From: Halocatena halophila
GTDB taxonomy: Archaea; Halobacteriota; Halobacteria; Halobacteriales; Haloarculaceae
NCBI GenBank assembly: GCA_027563145.1
Contig: CP071306.1
Coordinates: 1,178,001 to 1,242,000, forward strand
Direction: 5' to 3'
Length of the DNA stretch: 64,000 bases
Of this stretch, positions 1-7,655 are shown piece by piece (position 1 is the first letter of the stretch; each line of letters starts with the position of its first letter). The notes under the pieces are model-generated. The model was not told where the DNA came from, did no database searches, and saw only the letters and a list, made by a program, of their open reading frames with translations. Both the position numbers and the translations under genes were made by a program.

Positions 1-972
1 GTCATCCGATCGCCAGCTGACAGACACCTCGTCTGGGCGAAACTTCGGTCGCACGGCAGAGCCATCGATCGCTATCGTATCACCACTGGCTGCCATCTTC
101 GCGCCGAGCACGGCGATCATGCCGGCGTTGTCCCGCAAAAATCGGTTCTCCGGTGCGTAAAACGACGCTCCACGCGCCTCGCACATCGTCTCGAGCATCG
201 TCTGAAGCCGCTCGTTCTGCCCGACGCCGCCACCAAGTACGAGCTCGTCGCTCCCCGTGAGCGCCAGCCCGCGTTCTGCAACCTCCGTGAGCATCGCAAA
301 GATTGTCTCCTGGAGCGAATAGCTCACATCTTCGACGGAGTTACCCGCATCCACCGCCGCTTTGGCTGCGCTCATAATGCCCGAAAACGAGAAATCCATC
401 CCTTTGACCACGTACGGAAGGCGCTGATACTCCCCGTCTTTTGCCGCACGTTCGACTTTTGGACCACCGGGGTGCGACCAGCCGACGTGTCGGGTGAACT
501 TATCGATCGCGTTGCCCACTCCCGTATCCATCGTCTCGCCAAGCATCCGGTAGCGACCATTGTGATAGCCAAGCAAATGTGCGTTCGCGCCGCTAGCATT
601 GAGACAGACCGGCGACGTAAAGCCCGACTGGTGGCGACCGATCTCGAGATGAGCGAGCATGTGGTTGACACCAACCAGCGGAACGTCCAGCGATCCCGAA
701 AGCGTCCGCGCTCCAGTGCCGACGATTCGAAGACACGGTCCAAGACCGGGGCCTCGAGCGAACGCAACCGCATCGACCGACGGTTCCTCTGCCAGAACGG
801 CGTCGATTACCGATGGAATCGCCGCGCGCATGTGCTCAGCTGCCTCCCGAGGATGAATGCCGCCGCTATCGGGCTCATACGCGTCAGTAACGATCGAAAC
901 CTCTCCAGTATCTGTATCGAAAATAGCAGCACTCGCCGCCCAGGCAGTTCCTTCAATACCAAGAACACGCAT
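1..972 (-). CDS. kae1: Kae1 domain of KEOPS Kae1(-Bud32) protein, truncated by window edge
   Basis: Kae1/TsaD of the KEOPS complex installs N6-threonylcarbamoyl on A37 of ANN-decoding tRNAs in the cytoplasm. The frame opens with MRVLGIEGTAW at 972 and stays open for 324 codons to the window edge without a stop. The metal-binding HxxxH is visible as VNHMLAHLEIG, followed by GVGNAIDKF and, near the window edge, LRDNAGMIAVLGAK. In haloarchaea Kae1 is usually fused to the kinase Bud32 (about 530-550 residues in all), so the missing C-terminal part is probably Bud32; that is inference. It lies 21 bases downstream of S24e on the same strand, which suggests cotranscription. Confidence 0.93.
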   Translation of the reverse strand, partial: MRVLGIEGTAWAASAAIFDTDTGEVSIVTDAYEPDSGGIHPREAAEHMRAAIPSVIDAVLAEEPSVDAVAFARGPGLGPCLRIVGTGARTLSGSLDVPLVGVNHMLAHLEIGRHQSGFTSPVCLNASGANAHLLGYHNGRYRMLGETMDTGVGNAIDKFTRHVGWSHPGGPKVERAAKDGEYQRLPYVVKGMDFSFSGIMSAAKAAVDAGNSVEDVSYSLQETIFAMLTEVAERGLALTGSDELVLGGGVGQNERLQTMLETMCEARGASFYAPENRFLRDNAGMIAVLGAKMAASGDTIAIDGSAVRPKFRPDEVSVSWRSDD

Positions 973-993
973 GCTGTGGCGGCGATGGGTCGT

Positions 994-1308
994 TCAGGCC
1001 TCTTCTGTCTCGGCGTCAGCCTCTGCGTCAACGCCGATCTTGTTGCGCTCTAGCATGTAGGTCTGCTCGATTTCGCGGGCCTGATCGGCGGTTTCGTACA
1101 CTTTCGCGTAGCCGATCGTCTTTCGCATCCCGTATTTTGTATCGAGTTTGTGAACGACGACCTCGTCGGCGTCCTTGTTCAACATTGCCGCGAGGCTGTC
1201 CCGAACCGACAGCCGTGATGGGGTTGCCTCCTCGTGAACGATCCGAAATCGCACATCAGACCGGTGCAACATCGGATTATCGGATTCGTCGATGATTTCG
1301 ATGTCCAT
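994..1308 (-). CDS. rps24e: 30S ribosomal protein S24e
   Basis: A 104-residue archaeal/eukaryotic S24e of the small ribosomal subunit. The N terminus MDIEIIDESDNPMLHR and the core HKLDTKYGMRKTIGYAKVY are typical, and the C-terminal tail is acidic (EADAETEEA). The frame is open further upstream, but the ATG at 1308 gives the normal family N terminus, so the upstream part is rejected. It precedes kae1 by 21 bases. Many haloarchaea carry the 44-residue zinc protein S27ae between these two genes; there is no room for it here. Confidence 0.95.
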   Translation of the reverse strand: MDIEIIDESDNPMLHRSDVRFRIVHEEATPSRLSVRDSLAAMLNKDADEVVVHKLDTKYGMRKTIGYAKVYETADQAREIEQTYMLERNKIGVDAEADAETEEA

Positions 1309-1369
1309 GTTACCGTTACTTGCCCCTGAAACGGCTAAAAGGATTTCGAACCGCTGAATCACCCTGCGA

Positions 1370-1942
1370 TTATTCCTCACGCCATTTGATCGAGCAGCCA
1401 CGCGATGGCCGGAACGCCGTGTCGGGCGAGTTGCCGGCCAGAACGTCGTCAATCACCGCACGGATCTCGAAGCCTGGCTCGCCCGATGGTATTGTGTCAG
1501 GACTCATCGCGTCGTCGAGTCGACCGTGATAGACGAGCTCGAACTCGCCATCGCGCTTGGCAAAGAAAAATGGATCCGGCGTACACGTCGCCCCGTAGGC
1601 CCTTGCGATCTCCTGTTTTTCATCGCGCAGATAGGCGTCGTAGGCGATCGTCCCATCGGCCACGAGTTCGCCCATTCGTTCGAGCGAATCGTCGGGATAC
1701 TCCGTGGCGTCGTTCGGATTGATTCCAATGGTAGCGATCTCGTCGTACTCGGCCGCAATTGCGTTCAGCGCCTCGAATTTCGCCTGTGCGTACGGACAGT
1801 GATTACAGGTGAACACAATGAGAAGACCGCGTGCGTCTGCGAAATCCGAGAGGCTATACTCTGTGCCGTCCGGTCCGGGAAGCGAAAACGACGGGGGAGA
1901 TGCACCAACCGCAAGCTCCTGGCTGGATTCTTCGAGTGCCAT
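1370..1942 (-). CDS. Thioredoxin-fold AhpC/TSA-family protein
   Basis: A 190-residue peroxiredoxin/TlpA-like protein. The N-terminal part (VGASPPSFSLPGPDGTEYSL) is typical of AhpC/TSA proteins, followed by the strand LLIVFTCNHCPYAQ with a CxxC redox pair (CNHC, about residues 46-49). A second short cysteine region lies at GATCTPDPFFF, after which come the cis-proline strand and a C-terminal helix. No signal peptide, so a cytoplasmic thiol reductase or peroxidase is likely; substrate unknown. It ends 61 bases before the S24e start on the same strand. Confidence 0.85.
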   Translation of the reverse strand: MALEESSQELAVGASPPSFSLPGPDGTEYSLSDFADARGLLIVFTCNHCPYAQAKFEALNAIAAEYDEIATIGINPNDATEYPDDSLERMGELVADGTIAYDAYLRDEKQEIARAYGATCTPDPFFFAKRDGEFELVYHGRLDDAMSPDTIPSGEPGFEIRAVIDDVLAGNSPDTAFRPSRGCSIKWREE

Positions 1943-2007
1943 ACGTCACTCTCTCTATTCGAGGACTATGTGTGTTTCCCGCCCGGAAAGCGAAATTGCG
2001 GTCGGAC

Positions 2008-2190
2008 TCAGTCGCTTGCAACGGCCGGCTTACCACGAGTTCCCAGGTCGTCCCGAAGCGTGATTCCGCGACGCCGACAGTGGCCAGCAAACGCCTCCGG
2101 CGCGAGCCCCGCGTACGCTGCTGCCTGCTCGAGCGTCAACGTTTCGCCCTGATACAACGAAATCGCGCCCCGAACCGCGTGGTGGGTCAT
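2008..2190 (-). CDS. Small UPF0175-like protein
   Basis: A 60-residue protein with the pattern ISLYQGETLTLEQAAAYAGL followed by APEAFAGHCRRRGI, which matches small UPF0175-type haloarchaeal proteins with a predicted helix-turn-helix (often called antitoxin-like). The ATG at 2190 is preferred over a GTG six bases upstream because a TATA-like element sits about 25 bases before it, fitting a leaderless mRNA. No toxin partner is adjacent, so a toxin-antitoxin role is not supported here. It is divergent from the Lrp gene. Confidence 0.7.
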   Translation of the reverse strand: MTHHAVRGAISLYQGETLTLEQAAAYAGLAPEAFAGHCRRRGITLRDDLGTRGKPAVASD

Positions 2191-2208
2191 ACACACGTGT
2201 GGATCCTA

Positions 2209-2221
2209 AGACCCTATAAGT
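2209..2221 (-). promoter_or_regulatory. TATA-like box for the UPF0175-like gene
   Basis: Read on the minus strand this AT-rich stretch is ATACTTATAGG, centred about 25 bases before the ATG at 2190, the spacing expected for a leaderless haloarchaeal transcript. Confidence 0.5.
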
Positions 2222-2275
2222 ATATCGTGAGATTAATTCTCATTATATGTCTTTGTCTTTCTTTGTGTAGCAAGG

Positions 2276-2283
2276 CTTTTTAC
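2276..2283 (+). promoter_or_regulatory. TATA-like box for the Lrp-family gene
   Basis: CTTTTTAC centred about 27 bases before the ATG at 2306 predicts transcription starting at or next to the start codon. The AT-rich sequence upstream (2220-2260) is shared with the divergent gene and could hold Lrp sites; this is inference. Confidence 0.5.
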
Positions 2284-2305
2284 CGGTCTGATATGGGGAA
2301 GTGAT

Positions 2306-2794
2306 ATGGACGCACGCACCGAACTCCTGGGGTTGCTCCGGGAAAACGCTCGATACTCGATCAGTGACCTCGCCCGGCTGACCGATCTCCCAGAAGCGAC
2401 GATCGAGGCGACGATCGCAGACCTCGAGGATGAGGGCGTGCTACGGGGCTATCAGGCGGTCGTAGACTGGGGACAGTACGACTCCGAACCAGTGCGCGCG
2501 AACGTCGAGCTGAACGTGGCGCTCGATCATGAAACGGGCTATGACGACATCGCAACGAGACTCGCCAAGTTCGAGGAAATTCGCGCATTGCGCCTCGTAA
2601 GTGGTGATTATGACTTCGAGCTCGAAATCGAAGCCGACTCGATGAGCGCGGTCTCTCGGTTCATCAGCGAGCAGGTCGCCCCGGTTCCGGAGGTGACCCA
2701 GACGGTGACTCATTACGTGATGGAGAGCTACAAGGAAAACGGCGTGGTGTTCGACGACGGCCACGACGACGATCGACTCTCAGTGACGCCATGA
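2306..2794 (+). CDS. Lrp/AsnC-family transcriptional regulator
   Basis: A 162-residue regulator. The N-terminal winged helix-turn-helix covers about residues 1-60 (LLRENARYSISDLARLTDL, then EATIEATIADLEDEGVLRGY). The C-terminal RAM ligand/oligomerisation domain covers about residues 68-150 (ELNVALDHETGYDDIATRL, LRLVSGDYDFELEIEADS). Such proteins sense amino acids or related metabolites. It overlaps the following aminotransferase by four bases (ATGA), so the two are cotranscribed and probably concern the same amino-acid pathway; the ligand is unknown. Confidence 0.9.
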   Translation: MDARTELLGLLRENARYSISDLARLTDLPEATIEATIADLEDEGVLRGYQAVVDWGQYDSEPVRANVELNVALDHETGYDDIATRLAKFEEIRALRLVSGDYDFELEIEADSMSAVSRFISEQVAPVPEVTQTVTHYVMESYKENGVVFDDGHDDDRLSVTP

Positions 2795-3936
2795 CGAACG
2801 ATCGACTCGCAAACCGGGTGCAGGGCGTGCCACCCTCTGGTATCCGTCGATTTTTCGAACTCGCCGAGGAGATGGACGACGTGATCTCACTGGGCGTCGG
2901 TGAACCGGATTTCACCGCGCCGTCGCGAGCGCGGGCGGCTGCGATCGAGTCGCTTGAGCTGGGACGCACGTCGTACACAGCAAATCGTGGGATGCGCCAA
3001 CTCAGGGCAAAAATCGCCGACTACGTCCGAAAATGGGATCTATCGTACGATCCTGACGACGAGTTGTTGATCACGACCGGCGCGAGCGAGGGGCTCGATC
3101 TGGCCTTCCGCGCGCTCGTCGATCCGGGTGACGTGGTCGCCGTCGTCCAGCCATCGTACGTTTCCTACGCACCTGGCGTTCGGTTTGCCGGTGGTGAGGT
3201 ACTAGAAGTGAAGACACGGCCAGAAGATGACTTTGCGCTCACCACGGACGTTCTCGAGGCGGCAGGTGCCGACCGCGCCGATCTGCTCGTCTGTTGTTAT
3301 CCCAACAATCCGACCGGCGCTACAATGACCGATACACAGATCGAGGACGTTGTGCCGTTCCTCAGAGAGAACGACATATTTGTGCTTTCCGATGAGATCT
3401 ATGCGGAGTTGACCTACGATGGTAGTCACACCTCGTTTGGCTCGTTCGAGGGGCTGGCCGATCGAACGGTCGTGTTGAGCGGCTTTTCGAAGGCGTATGC
3501 GATGACGGGACTCCGGCTGGGATACGCAATGGGTCCAGCCGACGTGATCGGTGCGATGAACCGCATCCATCAGTACACCATGCTGTCGGCACCAACCACA
3601 CCCCAATATGCCGCGATCGAGGCACTGACGGAGTGTGACGACGCCGTCGAACGGATGCGGACGCAGTACAATCGTCGCCGAAACTTCGTGCTCTCACGAT
3701 TCGAGGAGATTGGCATGGACTGTTTCGAGGCGACCGGCGCATTCTATGCGTTTCCAAAAGCCCCGATCGAGGACGACACCGCGTTTGCAGAAAATCTGCT
3801 TGAGGCAGAACGGGTCGCAATGGTTCCCGGAAGCGTCTTCGGCGACGGCGGAGCCGGCCATCTCCGCGTCTCGTATGCGACCGGGCTGGACGATCTCCGT
3901 GTGGCAATGGACCGACTTGAATCGTATCTCGGTTGA
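2791..3936 (+). CDS. PLP-dependent aminotransferase, class I/II (AspB-like)
   Basis: A 381-residue fold-type I aminotransferase. It shows the N-terminal ISLGVGEPDFTAP, the tyrosine/asparagine region CCYPNNPTGATM, the aspartate in VLSDEIYAELTYDG, and the PLP lysine in SGFSKAYAMTGLRLGY. The family moves amino groups between aspartate, alanine or aromatic amino acids and 2-oxo acids; substrate cannot be told from sequence. It overlaps the Lrp-family gene by four bases. Full length, no anomalies. Confidence 0.92.
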   Translation: MTNDRLANRVQGVPPSGIRRFFELAEEMDDVISLGVGEPDFTAPSRARAAAIESLELGRTSYTANRGMRQLRAKIADYVRKWDLSYDPDDELLITTGASEGLDLAFRALVDPGDVVAVVQPSYVSYAPGVRFAGGEVLEVKTRPEDDFALTTDVLEAAGADRADLLVCCYPNNPTGATMTDTQIEDVVPFLRENDIFVLSDEIYAELTYDGSHTSFGSFEGLADRTVVLSGFSKAYAMTGLRLGYAMGPADVIGAMNRIHQYTMLSAPTTPQYAAIEALTECDDAVERMRTQYNRRRNFVLSRFEEIGMDCFEATGAFYAFPKAPIEDDTAFAENLLEAERVAMVPGSVFGDGGAGHLRVSYATGLDDLRVAMDRLESYLG

Positions 3937-4052
3937 ATAGACAGTCTTCTGACCCATCGCATCAATTCCTCGTATTCTTTTGGTGAATATAAGGTGTATA
4001 CAGCTCTTACAGGGTTCGATTGAAGGGCCTGGTTGGCGAACTGCGGGTTGCT

Positions 4053-4178
4053 ATGACACGACACACACTTTCGGACGTTTCTCACACCCCACCAGCCGGC
4101 GATTCCGTCGAGCGGGTTTGGACGCGAGGGACGGAGACGACCGAAGACGGTGGTTCGCAGGAGTCGCCCTCCGAGTGA
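4053..4178 (+). CDS. Possible 41-residue acidic micro-protein
   Basis: An ATG-to-TGA frame of 41 codons reads MTRHTLSDVSHTP, then AGDSVERVWTRG and an acidic end DGGSQESPSE. Acidic composition is right for a haloarchaeal protein, and an AT-rich TATA-like stretch lies about 60 bases upstream (around 3982-3998). It is followed after 34 bases by the small membrane protein at 4213. No family is recognised; it could be chance coding in an otherwise 276-base gap. Confidence 0.35.
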   Translation: MTRHTLSDVSHTPPAGDSVERVWTRGTETTEDGGSQESPSE

Positions 4179-4212
4179 GGGAACTCAAGTACTGTCGGCC
4201 CAGAGGATATCC

Positions 4213-4491
4213 ATGGGCGATCGAACCAACGAGTCTCGAGACGTAGAGGTTCCACTCGAGGTGTATAAGATCGTCACGGTATTTTCAACGCTGTTTGCAG
4301 CAGTGGCCGTGGTTGGCGGATTTATGCTGTTAGATACGGCGACGAATCAGGCGACGGCGTCGCTTGAGACGGTGAACGTAGTGCTTGCCATTCTCGGAAT
4401 TGCCGTTATCCTGGCGGGTGCGGCGTTGTACATCTTTTCCACACGATTCCGAACGCCTGAAATGGGAAACCCTAAAGACGGCCCTGACTAA
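4213..4491 (+). CDS. Small two-TM membrane protein (DUF7315-like)
   Basis: A 92-residue protein with a short acidic N terminus (MGDRTNESRDVEVPLEVYK), two hydrophobic segments (IVTVFSTLFAAVAVVGGFML and VNVVLAILGIAVILAGAALY) and a short basic/acidic tail. It resembles the haloarchaeal family recalled as DUF7315; the name is from memory. The ATG at 4213 is chosen because the frame upstream looks non-coding. Nine bases separate it from the next small membrane protein, so they form one unit. Function unknown. Confidence 0.78.
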   Translation: MGDRTNESRDVEVPLEVYKIVTVFSTLFAAVAVVGGFMLLDTATNQATASLETVNVVLAILGIAVILAGAALYIFSTRFRTPEMGNPKDGPD

Positions 4492-4500
4492 TCACCGATA

Positions 4501-4764
4501 ATGGCCGACGAATTCATCAAGGGGTTCGGCATTCTGACGAGTGGCATGCTCGGCTGGATGGTCATCGCAGGCTGGTACAACACGACTGGCTTCGAGGAGG
4601 CCCAGCTCTCTCAGCCAGCGCCAGATAACCTGGTTCTGCTCGATCACCTGGCACTGTCGCTTAAAACTGGACTCGTCACGTTTGCCCTGCTCGGCGCACT
4701 CACCTTCTGGGTTCTCATTCCGGCGGGACGCGAACTCCGCAAGGCAATGGCCGCCGAGCAGTAA
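4501..4764 (+). CDS. Small two-TM membrane protein (DUF7314-like)
   Basis: An 87-residue protein with two predicted membrane segments (FGILTSGMLGWMVIAGWY and LVTFALLGALTFWVLIPAG) joined by an acidic loop and ending in a charged helix. It resembles the haloarchaeal family recalled as DUF7314. It follows the DUF7315-like gene by nine bases and converges on a DUF7313-like gene. These families tend to travel together in haloarchaea, which hints at one membrane complex; its role is unknown. Confidence 0.78.
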   Translation: MADEFIKGFGILTSGMLGWMVIAGWYNTTGFEEAQLSQPAPDNLVLLDHLALSLKTGLVTFALLGALTFWVLIPAGRELRKAMAAEQ

Positions 4765-4910
4765 GTATTGTAATTGACACGCTTGCTTTTTGATTGATTC
4801 TCTGAAGCGTGCGCTCATCTGTGAGAGCAAACTCACCACGCAGTGTGTCGTTCCATTTCGGAGCGGAGCGCTCTTGACGGTGAGCACATAGAAGCTGAAA
4901 ATCCAGTCGT

Positions 4911-5348
4911 TCAGACGATCTGCGACCAGAACGGTTCGATGACGAAAAAGACGCTGAGAAAGCCAGCATAGAGGACGACCAGCAGCGAGGCGACCATCGC
5001 GCCTTTTGGCCGTTCAATCGGGAATCCCTGTCTGGCCTCGACTTTTCGTGCCTCAAACTCGAAGAAGTCGGTGAGCACCATCCCCAGGACGAGCGTTGAG
5101 ATGACGATCCCGGCGTGGTAGTGGTGGGTCGTGTAGTAGAACGCACCGAGCACGAGCAGCATGTTCGACCCTTCGAGCAGCGGGTGTCGTTTCATTGCCT
5201 CTACACCGTCTTCGGCCTGAGCGACCGTCGATCGATGCGCCAGCGCACGGGCGACGAGGTTCACCAGGGCGAGCGCAAAAAGGACGTGCTCGATCTGGTC
5301 ACCCAGGACCGCATCGATCGGACCGAACATCGAAGCCGCGAGTACCAT
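4911..5348 (-). CDS. Membrane protein (DUF7313-like)
   Basis: A 145-residue protein with four likely membrane segments: around HVLFALALVNLVARAL, MLLVLGAFYYTTHHYHAG, IVISTLVLGMVLTDFF and GAMVASLLVVLYAGFLSVFF. The His-rich TTHHYHAG in the second segment is striking and could bind metal or haem, but that is only suggestive. It resembles the haloarchaeal DUF7313 family as remembered. It faces the DUF7315/DUF7314-like pair tail to tail across 146 bases with no gene seen. Confidence 0.75.
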   Translation of the reverse strand: MVLAASMFGPIDAVLGDQIEHVLFALALVNLVARALAHRSTVAQAEDGVEAMKRHPLLEGSNMLLVLGAFYYTTHHYHAGIVISTLVLGMVLTDFFEFEARKVEARQGFPIERPKGAMVASLLVVLYAGFLSVFFVIEPFWSQIV

Positions 5349-5372
5349 ACGTACAACGCGGTGGTGGACCCA

Positions 5373-6146
5373 TTAGAGCCTTTCCAATCCCCCCTGGATA
5401 CCAATCGTTTCGATCGTGTCCACCGCGCTGAGCGTGACGGTCTCGGTCGCCGGAACCGTGCCAGCGAGCGTGCCATCAACCAGCAACTCGACAGCCGGCT
5501 CATCCCGATCGACGGTGAGCGAAATTGCGGATAGGTCAACGACCCAGTGTTCTGGTGCCGTCGAGAACGGCCCGATTGGGACGATCGAGGCGACATTCGT
5601 TTCGAGGCCCAAAAGCGGCCCGCCGGCGTCGTGTGCGTAGCCGTGACTACCAACCGGCGTTGCGACGACGATGCCGTCGGCGCGAACGCTCGTGATCTGT
5701 CGGCCCGAGCTGCCATCGCCGGCAACGACCGTGAACTCGGAAATCCGAGCCGGTTCACCGGCGATGAGCGTCACATCACCCAGCGCGTAGCCAAGGCAGT
5801 CGCCACAGGTTGCCCTGAGTACTGGCTGTGTAACGGTGAGCTGTGACGCTGACAGCGACGACGATTCCGTGGTGCTGTCAGTACCAAACGCAGCACAGAG
5901 CGTTGGAAGAATGCTCGGGAGGGCATCAACCGGGAGGGATTCGAGCCCACGCCAGTCGAGTCCAACCGGGAGGACTGGCGACGCTATCGAGGGAAGCACA
6001 GAGCGAATGCCAGCACCCCCGACGGCGATCGTAAACGCAACCGGCCGGACGTCCTCACCTACAACCGGCGTCGCGCCGGCAGATTCGACTGCCGATTCGA
6101 CTGAATCGGTTGGCTCACCAACGATACCGACGCGCGTGTCGGACAT
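5373..6146 (-). CDS. NAD(+) kinase-like paralogue, probably inactive as kinase
   Basis: A 257-residue protein with the NAD/diacylglycerol kinase fold. The C-terminal half is clear: RADGIVVATPVGSHGYAHDA followed by GGPLL corresponds to the family motif DGxxxSTPTGSTAYxxSxGGP. The N-terminal signature GGDG, whose Asp is catalytic, is here VGGAGIRS (GGAG, about residues 43-46), so kinase activity is doubtful. A second in-frame ATG at 6158 is possible; MSDTRVGIVG fits the family better. It ends 24 bases beyond the start of the DUF7313-like gene, on the same strand. Confidence 0.8.
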   Translation of the reverse strand: MSDTRVGIVGEPTDSVESAVESAGATPVVGEDVRPVAFTIAVGGAGIRSVLPSIASPVLPVGLDWRGLESLPVDALPSILPTLCAAFGTDSTTESSSLSASQLTVTQPVLRATCGDCLGYALGDVTLIAGEPARISEFTVVAGDGSSGRQITSVRADGIVVATPVGSHGYAHDAGGPLLGLETNVASIVPIGPFSTAPEHWVVDLSAISLTVDRDEPAVELLVDGTLAGTVPATETVTLSAVDTIETIGIQGGLERL

Positions 6147-6192
6147 TAGTTCCGTCATTGGCCCGGCTTGCTAAACGACTTTCGAGCCGAGA

Positions 6193-7494
6193 TTACTCGA
6201 GATCGCCGATCAGTCGCATGCCTGCAGCCAGATCCTCGTTTTCAAGTGCGTCGACGATCGCCGATCGCGGCCGGGGGGTCAGCGTCGTCGAATCGCTGGC
6301 GAGTTCAACGATCAGTTCGGTGGTGATGATCGCACTCTCACGGAGGGTTCGTGATTCGAGTTTGTCAATCGTATCCGCGTGGGTGTGTGCCCAGCCACGT
6401 CCCCGGCCATCGGTTTCTGACATGAGATGGAGTCCTGGCACGCCGCCGGCGAGCACGAACGGCCAGTGGTCGCTATGGGGACCCATTCGTGGCGTCGTCG
6501 ATATCGGATGATCGAACCGTTCAGATACCGTTTCGACGGCGTGTTCTATTCCAGCAAAATCGTGCGTGTGCGCTCGAATCGTTCGCCCACGGCCAATCCC
6601 GTCGTTGTTGACGACCGCATCGATTTGCTCCAGATCCATGCGCTCGGCCGCGTACTCTGACCCACACAGTCCAACCTCTTCGGCACCGAAACAGACGATG
6701 TGCACCCGGCGATCGAGGTCTGCCTCGCGTCGGGCGAGGGCGGCCGCCAGTTCGACCACCAGTGCAGTCCCCATGCCGTTGTCCAGCGCCCCCTCCGAAA
6801 TGTCATGGCCGTCGAGATGACTGGTCAGGAGGATCTCGGTTTCCGTATCGGGGCCAAGCTCGGCGTGAACGTTCTGACTCGTCGCTTGTTCGATTTTAGC
6901 TGAGACCTCAAGGGTGACTGCGTCGCCGGTTGCGCGCCGGCGCAGTCGTGCACCCACCTCTTTTGCGACGCCAACCGCGGGAATTTCCCCGATCGGTTCG
7001 TCTGCAGTCCCCACGCTTCCAGTCGGTGGGAGACAGCCTTCGACGTGGTTCGCGAAGATGAATCCCGCTGCGCCGGCTCGAACCGCCCGGTAGTACTTCT
7101 CTCGTCGGTGGATGAACCGGTCGTACCATTCGGGAACCGTACTCGAGACGAGGACGATCGATCCCGAAAGGTCAGTGTCAAAGTCCTCCGGCAGTCCGTA
7201 GCCGAGATCGACGAGTTCGCCAGTGACTCGATCGGACGGTGATCGTGGAAGCCCAATTGATTCGTGCGTCCGATCGGCGGTCTCGACCGAACTCGATCCG
7301 CGTTCCCATCCCTGAATCGAAAACTCTTCGAGACGGGCGTTCCGTGCCCCAACTGCTTCGAGATGCTCGCGCGTTAGCTCTGCGGCCCGACGCTCTCCAG
7401 CCGTTCCAGCCAGCCGACTCGGTATGTCGACTAGCCGTTCGAGATGGTCCCATCCGACATCGCTCGTGAACGTCGCACCGATCCAGTCGGTCAT
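6193..7494 (-). CDS. M28-family metallopeptidase with PA domain
   Basis: A 433-residue zinc aminopeptidase-like protein. A protease-associated (PA) insert runs at about residues 100-190 (SGSIVLVSSTVPEWYDRF, IPAVGVAKEVGARL). The M28 core has all metal/catalytic positions: LTSHLDGHD, ALDNGMGTA, CFGAEEVGLCG, VVNNDGIG and GPHSDHWPF. No signal peptide is seen, so a cytoplasmic peptidase is likely. Gene order with the NAD-kinase-like gene downstream (46-base gap, same strand) suggests possible cotranscription. Confidence 0.9.
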   Translation of the reverse strand: MTDWIGATFTSDVGWDHLERLVDIPSRLAGTAGERRAAELTREHLEAVGARNARLEEFSIQGWERGSSSVETADRTHESIGLPRSPSDRVTGELVDLGYGLPEDFDTDLSGSIVLVSSTVPEWYDRFIHRREKYYRAVRAGAAGFIFANHVEGCLPPTGSVGTADEPIGEIPAVGVAKEVGARLRRRATGDAVTLEVSAKIEQATSQNVHAELGPDTETEILLTSHLDGHDISEGALDNGMGTALVVELAAALARREADLDRRVHIVCFGAEEVGLCGSEYAAERMDLEQIDAVVNNDGIGRGRTIRAHTHDFAGIEHAVETVSERFDHPISTTPRMGPHSDHWPFVLAGGVPGLHLMSETDGRGRGWAHTHADTIDKLESRTLRESAIITTELIVELASDSTTLTPRPRSAIVDALENEDLAAGMRLIGDLE

Positions 7495-7620
7495 ATGCGA
7501 CGTTCATCAGGCCGGCGAAATAGCAATTGTGGATGTTCGACCGATTGGTTCTCGTCAACGACGGTCACCCCATCGCACCCTCGCGCAATACTATTCAGGA
7601 TCGAATTGTTTCATGAACGT

Positions 7621-7632
7621 GAATATATAATA
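7621..7632 (+). promoter_or_regulatory. Strong TATA box for the three-TM protein gene
   Basis: GAATATATAATA centred about 28 bases upstream of the ATG at 7656 is one of the clearest TATA elements in the window. Transcription should start at or beside the ATG, which supports that start over an upstream in-frame GTG. Confidence 0.65.
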
Positions 7633-7655
7633 TCGTGTGCAAGCGACGTTGGGTC

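Noticed and set aside
472-1053. A 193-codon plus-strand frame over kae1
   Set aside because: Antisense to the Kae1 domain, with Arg-rich non-haloarchaeal composition.
2008-2190. A toxin-antitoxin system at the UPF0175-like gene
   Set aside because: No toxin gene lies next to it; neighbours are housekeeping or regulatory genes.
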